A DNA stretch of 64,000 nt from Pirellulaceae bacterium (lineage in GTDB: Bacteria; Planctomycetota; Planctomycetia; Pirellulales; Pirellulaceae). Location of the stretch: assembly GCA_016784735.1 (NCBI GenBank), contig JADHUC010000005.1:32321-96320 (forward strand). The letters are read 5' to 3'. Below are positions 25,576-34,343 of the stretch, one piece after another. The notes under the pieces were generated by a model that saw only the letters and a list, made by a program, of their open reading frames with translations, searched no databases and was not told where the DNA came from. Within the stretch, counting starts at the first letter, position 1. Each line of letters opens with the position of its first letter. Both the position numbers and the translations under genes were made by a program.

Positions 25576-27456
25576 ATGGCGCGCTGTGTGGGAGTGACTT
25601 GGTTTGTCGTTCTGATGGTCTCTTTGACGCTGGCTCGGGCGGAAGACGTCGGCGGCGTCGTGGCTGAGGTAGACGGCCAAAAGGTGAAGATCGAGGCCGA
25701 TTTCGAGTTCCTGCCTGGTGAAGGCGAACGCCTGGAGATCTACGTCGAAGTGCCGGACGTGGGCGTCGCTGTGGTCGCGACTGCTGTGGTGACCGGCATC
25801 GAGGGCGATTTCGTGTTGGCCCGCGTGGAAAAGGCCACGGGAAAAGTGAAGGCCGGCCAGAAGGTCCGTTCGCGCGGCGGCGAAACCACCACTGACCCCA
25901 TTCCCACCCGACCTCCAGAGGAGCCCGAGCCAGCGTCGCCACCTGTGGAACCGCCCAAGGCGGCGCCCCCAAGCGCGCCGACGGGCGAGAAATCCTACTT
26001 CGGCGCTTCGGTTCGCAGCATAGACCGGCGTCGTGCCGAGGCCGCCGGATTGCCTCGCACCTATGGCGTCTACATCGTCGACCTGTTGCCCGGGGGACCT
26101 GCCGAGCGCAGCGGATTCGCGGCGGGCGACATCGTGTTGAATCTCGACGGTCGATCGGTTTACCGGCCGTCGCAGTTTGTCGCGATTATCGTTCGAATAC
26201 CTCCGGGCAGCAAAGCGCTGGTGGAGTACCTGCGCGGTCAGGATAGGCGGCAGGCGGATATCGAGCTTGCCGCGAAACCGGACGAACGAGAGTTCTACCG
26301 AATATGCTTGCCTAAGGCGAATGCCGGCAATGCGTGGGCTCAGGCTGTGATAGGGCAGTGTATCCAACAAGGTTTGGGCGTACAGAAGAGTCCGGAGATG
26401 GCGGTCAAGTGGTTCCAGGCGTCGGCGAAGCAGGGCGATCGTGACGGGATCTTCCAGTTGGCCAGTGCGTACCACAACGGAAACGGCGTCGAAAAGGACA
26501 GCGCGAAAGCAGTCGAGTTGTTGCGGCAACTGGCGGACGCCGGGTACTCGCTGGGCGAACACAACCTCGGCACCATGTATGCATTCGGCACTGGCGTTAC
26601 CCAGGACTATCAACAGGCGTTCCAATGGCTACGCCGTGCCGCCGAAAACGACTGCTGGGAGGCACAAGTGCAACTTGGCGTTCTCTACCTGAACGGATGG
26701 GGCGTGGAAAAGAGTTTGCATGAAACCGTCCGCTGGTATCGCAAGGCGGCCGAGGCCGAACTGGCCGATGCGCAATACCGGCTGGGCCAGTTGTACGAGA
26801 ACGGTGTGGGAGTATCGCAGGACGTTACGGAAGCCCTCACATGGTACCGTCGCGCCGCGGACCAAGACTATCCTGCGGGCGTCTACTCGGTGGGGCTGAT
26901 GTACGCCAACGCCAAAGGCGTGACGCGCGACGACACGGTCGCCGCCCAGTGGATTCGCAAGGCGGCGGACGGCGGCTATGCACTTGCCCAGAACGATTTG
27001 GCGACCATGTACGAGTTGGGACGCGGTGTCGCCCAGGATTTCGGTCAGGCACAGAGCTGGTATCGAAAGGCGGCCGAAGCAGGCCACGCGATGGCCCAGA
27101 CTAACCTGGGCGCCATGTATCAGGCCGGCCGCGGCGTAGCCAAGAACGACGAGATCGCCGCGGAATGCTTCAAGAAAGCGGCCATTCAAGGATACATCGT
27201 GGGGCAACACAATCTGGCGGTCATGCTGGCGGAGGGACGTGGTGTTCCGCGCGACTATGGCGCGGCAAGGAAGTGGTTCGGAGAAGCAGCCGATAAGAAC
27301 TACGCGCCGTCACAGGTTTACCTTGGCTACATGTGCGAAAACGGCCTTGGTGTAGATCGCGATCGGCAGGCAGCCATCATCTGGTATCGACGAGCCGCTG
27401 CGCAGGGCGACGAGACGGCCAAAAGCAACCTGCAAGCGCTGGGCGTGCAGCCGTAA
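25576..27456 (+). CDS. Secreted PDZ plus Sel1-repeat protein
   Basis: The product is 626 residues. The ATG at 25576 follows GAGGGG (25562-25567), and a signal peptide ends in LARAE. After a beta-rich segment (about 25-105) and a Pro-rich linker comes a PDZ domain (about 140-235, YFGASVRSID, then PAERSGFAAGDIVLNLDGRSV). The C-terminal 370 residues are ten consecutive 36-residue Sel1 repeats, such as YSLGEHNLGTMYAFGTGV and LADAQYRLGQLYENGVGV, ending DETAKSNLQALGVQP. Sel1 repeats are protein-interaction scaffolds, and PDZ domains often bind C-termini. There is no protease domain, so it is probably an adaptor. Confidence 0.88.
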   Translation: MARCVGVTWFVVLMVSLTLARAEDVGGVVAEVDGQKVKIEADFEFLPGEGERLEIYVEVPDVGVAVVATAVVTGIEGDFVLARVEKATGKVKAGQKVRSRGGETTTDPIPTRPPEEPEPASPPVEPPKAAPPSAPTGEKSYFGASVRSIDRRRAEAAGLPRTYGVYIVDLLPGGPAERSGFAAGDIVLNLDGRSVYRPSQFVAIIVRIPPGSKALVEYLRGQDRRQADIELAAKPDEREFYRICLPKANAGNAWAQAVIGQCIQQGLGVQKSPEMAVKWFQASAKQGDRDGIFQLASAYHNGNGVEKDSAKAVELLRQLADAGYSLGEHNLGTMYAFGTGVTQDYQQAFQWLRRAAENDCWEAQVQLGVLYLNGWGVEKSLHETVRWYRKAAEAELADAQYRLGQLYENGVGVSQDVTEALTWYRRAADQDYPAGVYSVGLMYANAKGVTRDDTVAAQWIRKAADGGYALAQNDLATMYELGRGVAQDFGQAQSWYRKAAEAGHAMAQTNLGAMYQAGRGVAKNDEIAAECFKKAAIQGYIVGQHNLAVMLAEGRGVPRDYGAARKWFGEAADKNYAPSQVYLGYMCENGLGVDRDRQAAIIWYRRAAAQGDETAKSNLQALGVQP

Positions 27457-27697
27457 GAATGGTTGGGTTCTCTCGATATCGCCAGGAATCTGGATTGCCC
27501 TAGTTGATCATGTCTCGGACAGACGGCGGACCAGCTTGCACGCGTCGGTTCCGTATGGCTCTCGTTCCTCTCGACGCCAGGGTGTACACTCTACGTTGGC
27601 CCCGGCGCCATGCGATTGTGTGCGGATAACAGCGATCGTAAAATGAGTGGATTCACCTATGCGCGTTGCGCTGTCCAATTACGCTGGAACGAACAAC

Positions 27698-29281
27698 ATG
27701 AATAGATGCTTGGTTGTCGTTGTTATCGTGGCAGCGGCTCTGGCCGGGACGGCCGAAGCCGGATCGCCGGTACCCCCTTTTGAAAGCGATGCCGATCCGA
27801 CTGCCCAAAGCCGAATTGATGAACTGGTTGTTGGCAGGCTAAAGCAACTGGGCATTGAGCCGGCCAAAGTGTGCTCCGATGGCGTCTTCGTGCGCCGCGT
27901 CTACCTGGATGTTACCGGCACGCTACCCACGGCCGACGAAGCGCAACAGTTCTTGAACGATAGCGACCCGGCCAAACGCCGAAAGCTCATTGATCGCTTG
28001 TTGGGGCGAGAAGAGTGTGTCGACTACTGGACGATGAAGTGGTGCGATTTGCTGCGCGTCAAGTCGGAATTCCCAATAAACCTGTGGCCCAATGCAGTGC
28101 AAGCCTACCACCGCTGGATTCGGACGTGCGTCAAAGAGAACGTCCCGTACGACAGGTTCGTCCGGGAGATGCTCACCGCCAGTGGCAGTAATTTCCGCAA
28201 GCCCCAGGTGAACTTCTATCGCGCGGTTCAAAGCCGGGAGCCGCAGGCCATCGCGCAGGCCGTGGCGCTCAGTTTCATGGGCGTGCGGCCGGAAAGCTGG
28301 TCCAAGGAGAAGTGGACGGGCACGGCGGCATTCTTCTCGCAGATCGCCTTCAAGCCCACCGGCGAATGGAAGGAAGAGATCGTCCTGTTCGATCTCGAAC
28401 AGGCCGCCACAGAGGCGGCCGCCAAGACATTGCAGACGGGCAAGTTTCCCGACGGAAAGCCGGCCGAATTGTCGCCGGGTAAGGACCCTCGCGAGGCCTT
28501 CGCCAACTGGCTATTGGCTCCGAAGAACCCCTCGTTCGCTCGCAACATTGCCAATCGTGTCTGGTTCTGGCTGCTGGGGCGCGGGATCGTTCACCCGCCA
28601 GACGACATTCGGCCGGACAACCCGCCGGTGAATCCGGAGTTGCTTGCCTTCCTGGAGCAGGAACTAGTAGCGTCCCAATACGACCTGAAGCATCTGTGCC
28701 GGCTGATTCTGAATTCGACGACCTATCAGCGTTCCCATGTCTCGCCAACCGAAGATTCAAAGGGCGAGACGAATTTCGCCTGCTATCCTGTGCGCCGATT
28801 GGAGGCCGAGGTGATGATCGACGTCCTGTGTCAGATCACTGACACGAGAGAGCAGTATTCCAGCATCATTCCAGAGCCCTACACGTTCATGCCCGAAGAT
28901 CAGCGCTCGGTGGCCATGGCCGATGCCAGCATCACCAGCCCATTCTTGGAGAAGTTTGGCCGGGCTTCGCGCGACACCGGTTTGGTGTCGGATCGCAGCA
29001 ATCGTACCACGGCGGCCCAGCGGCTGCACATGTTGAATTCCAGCCATATCCGACGGAAGATCGAAGGCGGTCCCAAGATACAACCCCTAATACATTGGAC
29101 CCGTGAAAAGAACGCCGAGTCCATCACCGAGCTTTATCTGATGATCCTCTCGCGATTCCCGACGGAGGAGGAGCTAGAGAGCGTGAAAGCGTATCGCGAC
29201 GCTGGCTCTGGAACCGGGAGGGTGTTGCGCGATCTCGCTTGGGCATTAATCAACAGCCCGGAGTTTTCCTTCCGACATTAG
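27698..29281 (+). CDS. Secreted DUF1549/DUF1553 (PSCyt2/PSD1) protein
   Basis: The product is 527 residues. The ATG at 27698 opens a good signal peptide (MNRCLVVVVIVAAALAGTAEA); a GTG at 27647 in the same frame would add 17 residues. Residues about 30-230 match DUF1549 (VYLDVTGTLPTADEAQQFL, MKWCDLLRVKSEFP). Residues about 260-520 match DUF1553 (NIANRVWFWLLGRGIVHPPDD, YDLKHLCRLILNSTTYQRS). These proteins are abundant in planctomycetes and nearly always precede a DUF1501 gene, as here (131 nt). Their biochemical role is not established. No haem-binding CXXCH is visible. Confidence 0.92.
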   Translation: MNRCLVVVVIVAAALAGTAEAGSPVPPFESDADPTAQSRIDELVVGRLKQLGIEPAKVCSDGVFVRRVYLDVTGTLPTADEAQQFLNDSDPAKRRKLIDRLLGREECVDYWTMKWCDLLRVKSEFPINLWPNAVQAYHRWIRTCVKENVPYDRFVREMLTASGSNFRKPQVNFYRAVQSREPQAIAQAVALSFMGVRPESWSKEKWTGTAAFFSQIAFKPTGEWKEEIVLFDLEQAATEAAAKTLQTGKFPDGKPAELSPGKDPREAFANWLLAPKNPSFARNIANRVWFWLLGRGIVHPPDDIRPDNPPVNPELLAFLEQELVASQYDLKHLCRLILNSTTYQRSHVSPTEDSKGETNFACYPVRRLEAEVMIDVLCQITDTREQYSSIIPEPYTFMPEDQRSVAMADASITSPFLEKFGRASRDTGLVSDRSNRTTAAQRLHMLNSSHIRRKIEGGPKIQPLIHWTREKNAESITELYLMILSRFPTEEELESVKAYRDAGSGTGRVLRDLAWALINSPEFSFRH

Positions 29282-29295
29282 TTGTTCTAGGTAAC

Positions 29296-29387
29296 TCGTT
29301 TAACCCGAAGCCGAAGGCGATGGCGGACAGCGGAATCGATTGTCGAGACGTAGCGCCCACCATCGCCTTCGGCTTCGGGTTAAACGA
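29296..29387. repeat. Palindromic repeat, family B, copy 1
   Basis: The 28-nt perfect arms TCGTTTAACCCGAAGCCGAA... (29296-29323) and their complement (29360-29387) flank a 36-nt centre. The element lies between the DUF1549/1553 gene and the DUF1501 gene. Related copies lie at 46972-47063 and 53571-53640. Confidence 0.85.
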
Positions 29388-29412
29388 ATGGAACTAGCAG
29401 CAAGGGGAGAAA

Positions 29413-30801
29413 ATGAACACAAGACATCCGTCGGTTGCGACACCCTTAAACGTTGGCGAAGTCGATCGAGTCGCGCCGATTTCGCGGCGCGAGGCGATGC
29501 GCTGCGGACTGGCCGGCGCGGCAGGGTTGCTGATGGGAGGCCGTGCGTCGGGCGCGCAGCCGCCGAAGGCCAAGGCCAAGTCGGTCATCCAGATCTGGGC
29601 GGCCGGCGGCCCCCCGCACCTGGACACCTTCGATCCGAAGCCGGAGGCGGGCAACGACTACTGCGGTCCGTTGATTAAACCGATCCAGACCAACGTGGAC
29701 GGCATCCGGATCGGAGAATTGCTGCCGATGCTGGCGAAGCAGGCGGACAAGTATTCCATCATCCGCAGCATGACCCACGGCAACAACGGACATGAGACGG
29801 CAGCCTACCTGACGCAAACCGGCCGGCGCCCCGGCGATCGGCTGGTCTATCCCTGCGCCGGCGCCGTGGTCTCGTTGTTCAAAGGCTATGATGCCGGTTA
29901 CAAGGGCATGCTCCCGCCCTACGTCATACTGACCCAATCCCAGGGGCGGTTCTCCGAGGCCGGCTTCCTGGGTCCGCGGTATCTGCCCTTTGCCACCGGC
30001 GGCGATCCGACGCAGTCCGTGTTTGCTGTGGAAGGCGTCGTCTCCCAAGGCATCTCCCAGGAACAGCAGAAAGATCGTCGCGACCTCTTGCGCAAGCTCG
30101 ACACATTCGGCCGCAGCGCCAAAGGCAACACGGAGCTGGCGACCTTCTACGAATCGGAGGACAAGGCCTACGACATGATTGTGGGCGACGGTGCCAAGGC
30201 GTTTGATCTGTCACTGGAGGATGCGGCGCTGAGAAGCCGGTACGGCCACATGCCGTGGAGCGAGACGGCACTCACCCGGTTCGGCCAAGCCTGCCTTGTC
30301 GCGCGGCGTCTTGTCGAGCGCGGCGTTCCCTACATCACCATCAACTTCGGAGGATGGGACACTCACACAGAGCATTTCCGGAAAATGCAGCAACTGTTGC
30401 CGGAGTTGGACCAGGGAATGGCGACGCTGATCGAGGATCTGTCGGACCGCGGCCTGTTGGACAGCACGATCGTCTGGTGGAGCGGCGAATTCGGGCGCAC
30501 GCCCAAAGTCGACTGGAAACCGCCTTGGAACGGCGGACGCGGCCACTACGGCCAGTGCTTTTCGGCCCTGGTCGCTGGCGGCGGATTCAAAGGGGGAAGC
30601 GTGGTGGGCGCGTCGGATGCGAAGGGGGAAGAGGTCCAGGATCGCCCCGTCTACCCCTGTGACCTGATCGGCAGCATCTATCAGTTGCTGGGGATGGACC
30701 CCGACGCGGCGCTGCCCAATCCGTTGGGCCTGGCATTGACCGTGACGCCAAACGCTACGGATGGAATTCCCATGGCCGGTCGCCTGAAGGAGGTCATGTG
30801 A
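29413..30801 (+). CDS. Tat-exported DUF1501 protein
   Basis: The product is 462 residues. The N-terminus has a twin-arginine export signal (ISRREAMRCGLAGAAGLLMGG) about 25 residues in. The body matches DUF1501: VIQIWAAGGPPHLDTFDPKP, SIIRSMTHGNNGHETA, NFGGWDTHTEH and VWWSGEFGRTPK, which give Asp, His and Asp/Glu ligands similar to the alkaline phosphatase/sulfatase superfamily. The paired DUF1549/1553 gene lies just upstream, and a PPC protein follows. The activity of the family is unproven; a periplasmic metal-dependent hydrolase is the usual suggestion. Confidence 0.93.
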   Translation: MNTRHPSVATPLNVGEVDRVAPISRREAMRCGLAGAAGLLMGGRASGAQPPKAKAKSVIQIWAAGGPPHLDTFDPKPEAGNDYCGPLIKPIQTNVDGIRIGELLPMLAKQADKYSIIRSMTHGNNGHETAAYLTQTGRRPGDRLVYPCAGAVVSLFKGYDAGYKGMLPPYVILTQSQGRFSEAGFLGPRYLPFATGGDPTQSVFAVEGVVSQGISQEQQKDRRDLLRKLDTFGRSAKGNTELATFYESEDKAYDMIVGDGAKAFDLSLEDAALRSRYGHMPWSETALTRFGQACLVARRLVERGVPYITINFGGWDTHTEHFRKMQQLLPELDQGMATLIEDLSDRGLLDSTIVWWSGEFGRTPKVDWKPPWNGGRGHYGQCFSALVAGGGFKGGSVVGASDAKGEEVQDRPVYPCDLIGSIYQLLGMDPDAALPNPLGLALTVTPNATDGIPMAGRLKEVM

Positions 30802-30809
30802 AAGGCGGC

Positions 30810-30885
30810 GTGGGGCACGTTTCCAACGTGCCATACCTTGCCAACTTCCAAGACGAGACATTGGCACGTTAGAAACGTGCCCCAC
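30810..30885. repeat. Palindromic repeat, family A, copy 2
   Basis: The arms 30810-30833 and 30862-30885 (GTGGGGCACG... and complement) match copy 1 almost base for base in the arms, while the centre differs. It lies between the DUF1501 stop and the PPC gene start, 3 nt before that gene's Shine-Dalgarno. Confidence 0.85.
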
Positions 30886-30897
30886 GTGGAGGATGGA

Positions 30898-33366
30898 ATG
30901 AGCCGATCTCGACGTTTGATGGCGCGGGAGCTGTGGGTCCTGGTTACGGGGCTCTGCCCCGTAACCCGCTGCTGGCGAGGCTCCGCCTCGAATCCGGCCG
31001 GCAGAGCCGGCAAGACAGTGCGTTCCCAGGCGGGAGCCTGGGAACGAGTGCCTCGACGTATGATGGCGTGTGGCCTGGCGATCTTGCTGACCTCCCTTTC
31101 CGCCGCATGGGCGCAGGAAATTACGCCACGCCTTGGATACGCATACCCGGCTGGCGGGCGCCAGGGTACCACGTTCGAGATCACGCTGGGCGGGCGGTAC
31201 CTGGACGATATCAAACACGTGATCTTCTCCGGTTCCGGCGTGGAAGCCAGAGTGCAGGGCAAGATCGAGCCCCTGAAATCGGACGAGGTCAACGCTTTGC
31301 GGCAAGAGCTAACGAAACTCACGAGACTCCCGAAAGACAAGCTGGACGCAAAAGCCCGCTCGGAGATCGCCAGGATCGAAAGAAAAATCGCCCGCTACAA
31401 CGGCGAGACAACGAGAAGGCGGGCCCAGCCTGCCATCAGCGAGGCCATGGCGCTCGAAGTCACCATCGCCGCGGACGCAAAGCAGGGCCAGCGAGAAATG
31501 AGAGTGGAGTCGGCGAGGGGCTTGTCGAACCCAATCCGGTTCTGCGTGGGTCGGCTGCCCGAGTTCTGCGAGCAGGAGCCGGGGCTCGACCCGGAAGCGC
31601 GGGACTACCCAAGCCCGCTCCGCTTCCCGCCCAAGGTGACGACGGATATTGCACTGCCGGCCGTGGCCAACGGGCAACTCATTCCCCACGAGCCGGACTA
31701 CGTGCATTGGCAAGCCAGGCGATTCACGCCCGGCGATTCAGACCGCTTCCGCTTCGAAGCCCGAAAGGGACAGCGGTTGGTCGTGGCCGCCAGCGCGCGG
31801 GAATTGGTCCCCTACCTGGCCGACGCCGTCCCCGGCTGGTTCCAGGCCACGTTGACGCTGTACGATGCCGACGGGAACGAGTTGGCCTACCACGACGACT
31901 ACCACTTCCATCCCGATCCGGTCCTCTTCTTCGAGGTCCCGGAGGACGGGCAATACGCCGTCGAAATCAAGGACGCCATCTACCGCGGCCGTCCGGATTT
32001 CGTGTATCGCATCACCATCGGCGAGATTCCTTTCGTCACCAGTATCTTCCCGCTGGGCGGCCCCGCCGGGCGACAAACCACCGTCGAACTGACGGGTTGG
32101 AACCTGCCGGTGGACAAGCTGACCATGGACACGAGGGACAAGGTCTCGGGAATACGTCCCCTTTCTGTACGCAAGGGAGGCACTACCTCTAATACGGTGC
32201 CCTTTGCGGTCGACACGCTGCCGGAATGCCTCGAAAAGGAGTCAAACGACTCGTCGCAGGCCGCGCAGCCGGTGACGCTTCCCGTGATCGTCAACGGCCG
32301 GATGGATCGGCCCGGCGATTGGGATGTGTTCCGCATCGAAGGCCGTGCGGGCGAGCAAGTCATCGCGGAAGTCACTGCGCGCAGGCTTGCTTCGCCGTTG
32401 GATTCCGTGCTCGAACTGACAGATGCCGCCGGCAAGCGATTGGCCTTCAACGACGACCATGAAGACAAGGCCGACGCGCTAAACACACACCACGCCGATT
32501 CGCTGATCCATATCACGTTGCCCGCTGACGGAACCTACTTCGTTCGCCTGGGGGACGCCCAGCACGAGGGCGGTCCGGAATACGCCTACCGCCTGCGGAT
32601 TAGCCCGCCGCGGGCCGATTTCGCGCTCCGCGTCGTGCCGTCCGCCATCAACGCCGTCACCTGGCGGCTGAAGCCCATCACGATCTTTGCCCTGCGCAAG
32701 GACGGGTTCGACGGCGAGATTGCCCTCTCTTTCCGGGGCGACCCGGAGGGAATCTTGATGGATGGTGGCTTGGTGCCGGCCGGCCAGGACCGTGTCCGCG
32801 TGACGCTGACGCTCGCATCATGGTTGCCGGTGGACCCGCTTAGCCTATGCCTCGCGGGCCGAGCCACGATCGCCGGCGAAGAAGTCGTGCGCACGGCCGT
32901 GCCCGCCGACGACATGATGCAGGCGTTTGCCTATAGGCATCTGGTGCCAGCCAATGGCCTGACACTCGTGCTGCCGGGATCCAGGAATCCATCGAAACGC
33001 CCCAAGGACCCCCGTTCTTTCCAAAGCATGTGGACGCTGCTCGTCGAGCAACCGATAAAGATCCCCGCCGGCGGGGACGCCGAGGTGCAAGCCCGTGCGC
33101 CCTGGAACCCGGACAACGGCGAGATCCAAATCGAGTTGAGCGAGCCGCCGGAGGGAATCCTCGTCGGCAAGGTCTCTTGCGCCGAGCGGACTGCAACGTT
33201 CGTGCTGCACGCCGACGCCGAAAAGGTCAAGCCGGGGCTGAAAGGCAACTTGATCGCCAATGGGTTTCAGAAGAGGACGGAAACAAACAAAGAAGGAAAG
33301 ACGCGAGAGTACCGCACATTCCTAGGCCCGTTGCCGGCCATACCCTTCGAAGTCGTCGAACCTTAG
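30898..33366 (+). CDS. Secreted PPC-domain protein whose N-terminus is split by a palindrome insertion
   Basis: The ATG at 30898 has a strong GGAGG (30888-30892), giving 822 residues. An alternative ATG at 31060 would give 768 residues with a clean signal peptide (MMACGLAILLTSLSAAWA) but only a weak ribosome site. Between them lies an in-frame 144-nt palindrome cluster, described separately. The mature part starts RLGYAYPAGGRQGTTFEITL, an IPT/TIG-like domain typical of planctomycete secreted proteins, and then has two PPC-type modules (about 240-390 and 480-590 counting from 30898; FRFEARKGQRLVVAASARE and FRIEGRAGEQVIAEVTARR). It is probably the third member of the DUF1549/1553-DUF1501 group. 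The enzymatic role is unknown. Confidence 0.85.
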   Translation: MSRSRRLMARELWVLVTGLCPVTRCWRGSASNPAGRAGKTVRSQAGAWERVPRRMMACGLAILLTSLSAAWAQEITPRLGYAYPAGGRQGTTFEITLGGRYLDDIKHVIFSGSGVEARVQGKIEPLKSDEVNALRQELTKLTRLPKDKLDAKARSEIARIERKIARYNGETTRRRAQPAISEAMALEVTIAADAKQGQREMRVESARGLSNPIRFCVGRLPEFCEQEPGLDPEARDYPSPLRFPPKVTTDIALPAVANGQLIPHEPDYVHWQARRFTPGDSDRFRFEARKGQRLVVAASARELVPYLADAVPGWFQATLTLYDADGNELAYHDDYHFHPDPVLFFEVPEDGQYAVEIKDAIYRGRPDFVYRITIGEIPFVTSIFPLGGPAGRQTTVELTGWNLPVDKLTMDTRDKVSGIRPLSVRKGGTTSNTVPFAVDTLPECLEKESNDSSQAAQPVTLPVIVNGRMDRPGDWDVFRIEGRAGEQVIAEVTARRLASPLDSVLELTDAAGKRLAFNDDHEDKADALNTHHADSLIHITLPADGTYFVRLGDAQHEGGPEYAYRLRISPPRADFALRVVPSAINAVTWRLKPITIFALRKDGFDGEIALSFRGDPEGILMDGGLVPAGQDRVRVTLTLASWLPVDPLSLCLAGRATIAGEEVVRTAVPADDMMQAFAYRHLVPANGLTLVLPGSRNPSKRPKDPRSFQSMWTLLVEQPIKIPAGGDAEVQARAPWNPDNGEIQIELSEPPEGILVGKVSCAERTATFVLHADAEKVKPGLKGNLIANGFQKRTETNKEGKTREYRTFLGPLPAIPFEVVEP
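30908..31068. repeat. Four tandem palindromes inserted between 17-bp direct repeats, inside a coding region
   Basis: The direct repeats CTCGACGTTTGATGGCG (30908-30924) and CTCGACGTATGATGGCG (31052-31068) differ at one base and are 144 nt apart. Between them lie four near-adjacent hairpins with loops of 3-4 nt: 30942-30966 (GGTTACGGGGC arm), 30976-30990 (CGAGGC arm), 30997-31011 (GCCGGC arm) and 31021-31046 (CGTTCCCAGGC arm). The insert length is a multiple of three and contains no stop in the gene's frame. Confidence 0.9.
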
Positions 33367-33805
33367 CCGCGCTGCGCCGGTCCGCCGGACATTCTGATCA
33401 CGCCAGCCCTGGAGCTGTCCCGCGAGTCGGGGGAAAGGTTTTGGAACGCATCGAAAACCCACCGGCCCTGACGGCAGCGATGAAGGCATTGTTTGATGAT
33501 GGTCAATGAATGTGTTGCTGGCGAGGATGACGGGCGATCATTTGCGACACGAGAACTTAGCGGCGAGAACCCCAATGCAACCGGACATGCATGTCAGTCC
33601 TGCAACCGCCTCAAGTGGGGTTTGGGTCATCACGCCGTGAATCAAGATGCAGCCGCCAGCTATCGCGGACAACATCCACAGCATCGTTCCTATGCTGAAC
33701 TGGATGCGCATTTCATTACCCTACCACCCGCGTCTCGCGGGTGGTAGGGTGGGGGGGCGCGGATTGCCGAAGCTTCGTCAGTCGGAGATTCTTGGCCAGA
33801 TCGTG
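33367..33805. other. Gene-free stretch with a perfect hairpin
   Basis: No convincing gene is seen between the PPC gene and the small membrane-protein gene. Short open frames just after 33366 could be relics. A perfect hairpin with 15-nt arms (ACCCTACCACCCGCG, 33718-33732, and its complement at 33736-33750) around TCT lies 55 nt upstream of the next start. It is followed by a G-run, not a T-run, so it is a repeat rather than a terminator. Confidence 0.5.
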
Positions 33806-34195
33806 ATGGTTGAAAACCCGTACGACTCACCGAAAGCAGGAGACGCTTTGCTTGACGGCGTCAGGCATCCTTCTCATGCGTCTCTCCGAAAGAGAGTGAT
33901 CATTTCGGGCGTGGCAGGGTTAGCCATCGCTGGCTTTGGCTTGGCTTTGGTGGAGATAGGCGGTTGGGGTCCGTGCGGCCCAAGCGGACCTGTCGCTCAC
34001 CTGGGAGGTCTCCTGAGCATCTATCACTTCATGTGTCTATGCGTGGTGTTCCCAGCCGTGGAGCAGTTCCTTGGGAACCTCGATTCTGTTGCCTTGAATA
34101 TTGCGTTCCTCCTGCTTGTGCCAGCAGCCAACTGGTTTCTCCTTACGTTTGGGCTACTCACGCTGCGTGCCCGATTCAGTTCAAAGCGGCTTTAA
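33806..34195 (+). CDS. Small multi-pass membrane protein with an N-terminal NPYDSP motif
   Basis: The product is 129 residues. The ATG at 33806 is chosen because MVENPYDSPKA is a typical short start for planctomycete membrane proteins of this type; the frame is open further upstream but runs through the hairpin repeat. Three hydrophobic segments are visible: about 31-50 (VIISGVAGLAIAGFGLAL), 62-85 (HLGGLLSIYHFMCLCVVF) and 95-120 (ALNIAFLLLVPAANWFLLTF). No catalytic motif is seen. Function unknown. Confidence 0.65.
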   Translation: MVENPYDSPKAGDALLDGVRHPSHASLRKRVIISGVAGLAIAGFGLALVEIGGWGPCGPSGPVAHLGGLLSIYHFMCLCVVFPAVEQFLGNLDSVALNIAFLLLVPAANWFLLTFGLLTLRARFSSKRL

Positions 34196-34343
34196 CCCGG
34201 CAACACACTCTTGGGACACTACCCCTTGTTTGATGATTGCCGGTTTCTCAGAAGGCTCACGAGTCCGTATAGTTGTGGAGTCAAACGTCAGCGGGGACCT
34301 AACGATTTGATCTTGGATAACGGCTTTGCCGAAGGAGGTCAAC

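Noticed and set aside
33718..33750. Perfect hairpin as an intrinsic terminator
   Set aside because: It is followed by a G-run rather than a T-run on both strands, and 55 nt separate it from the next start.
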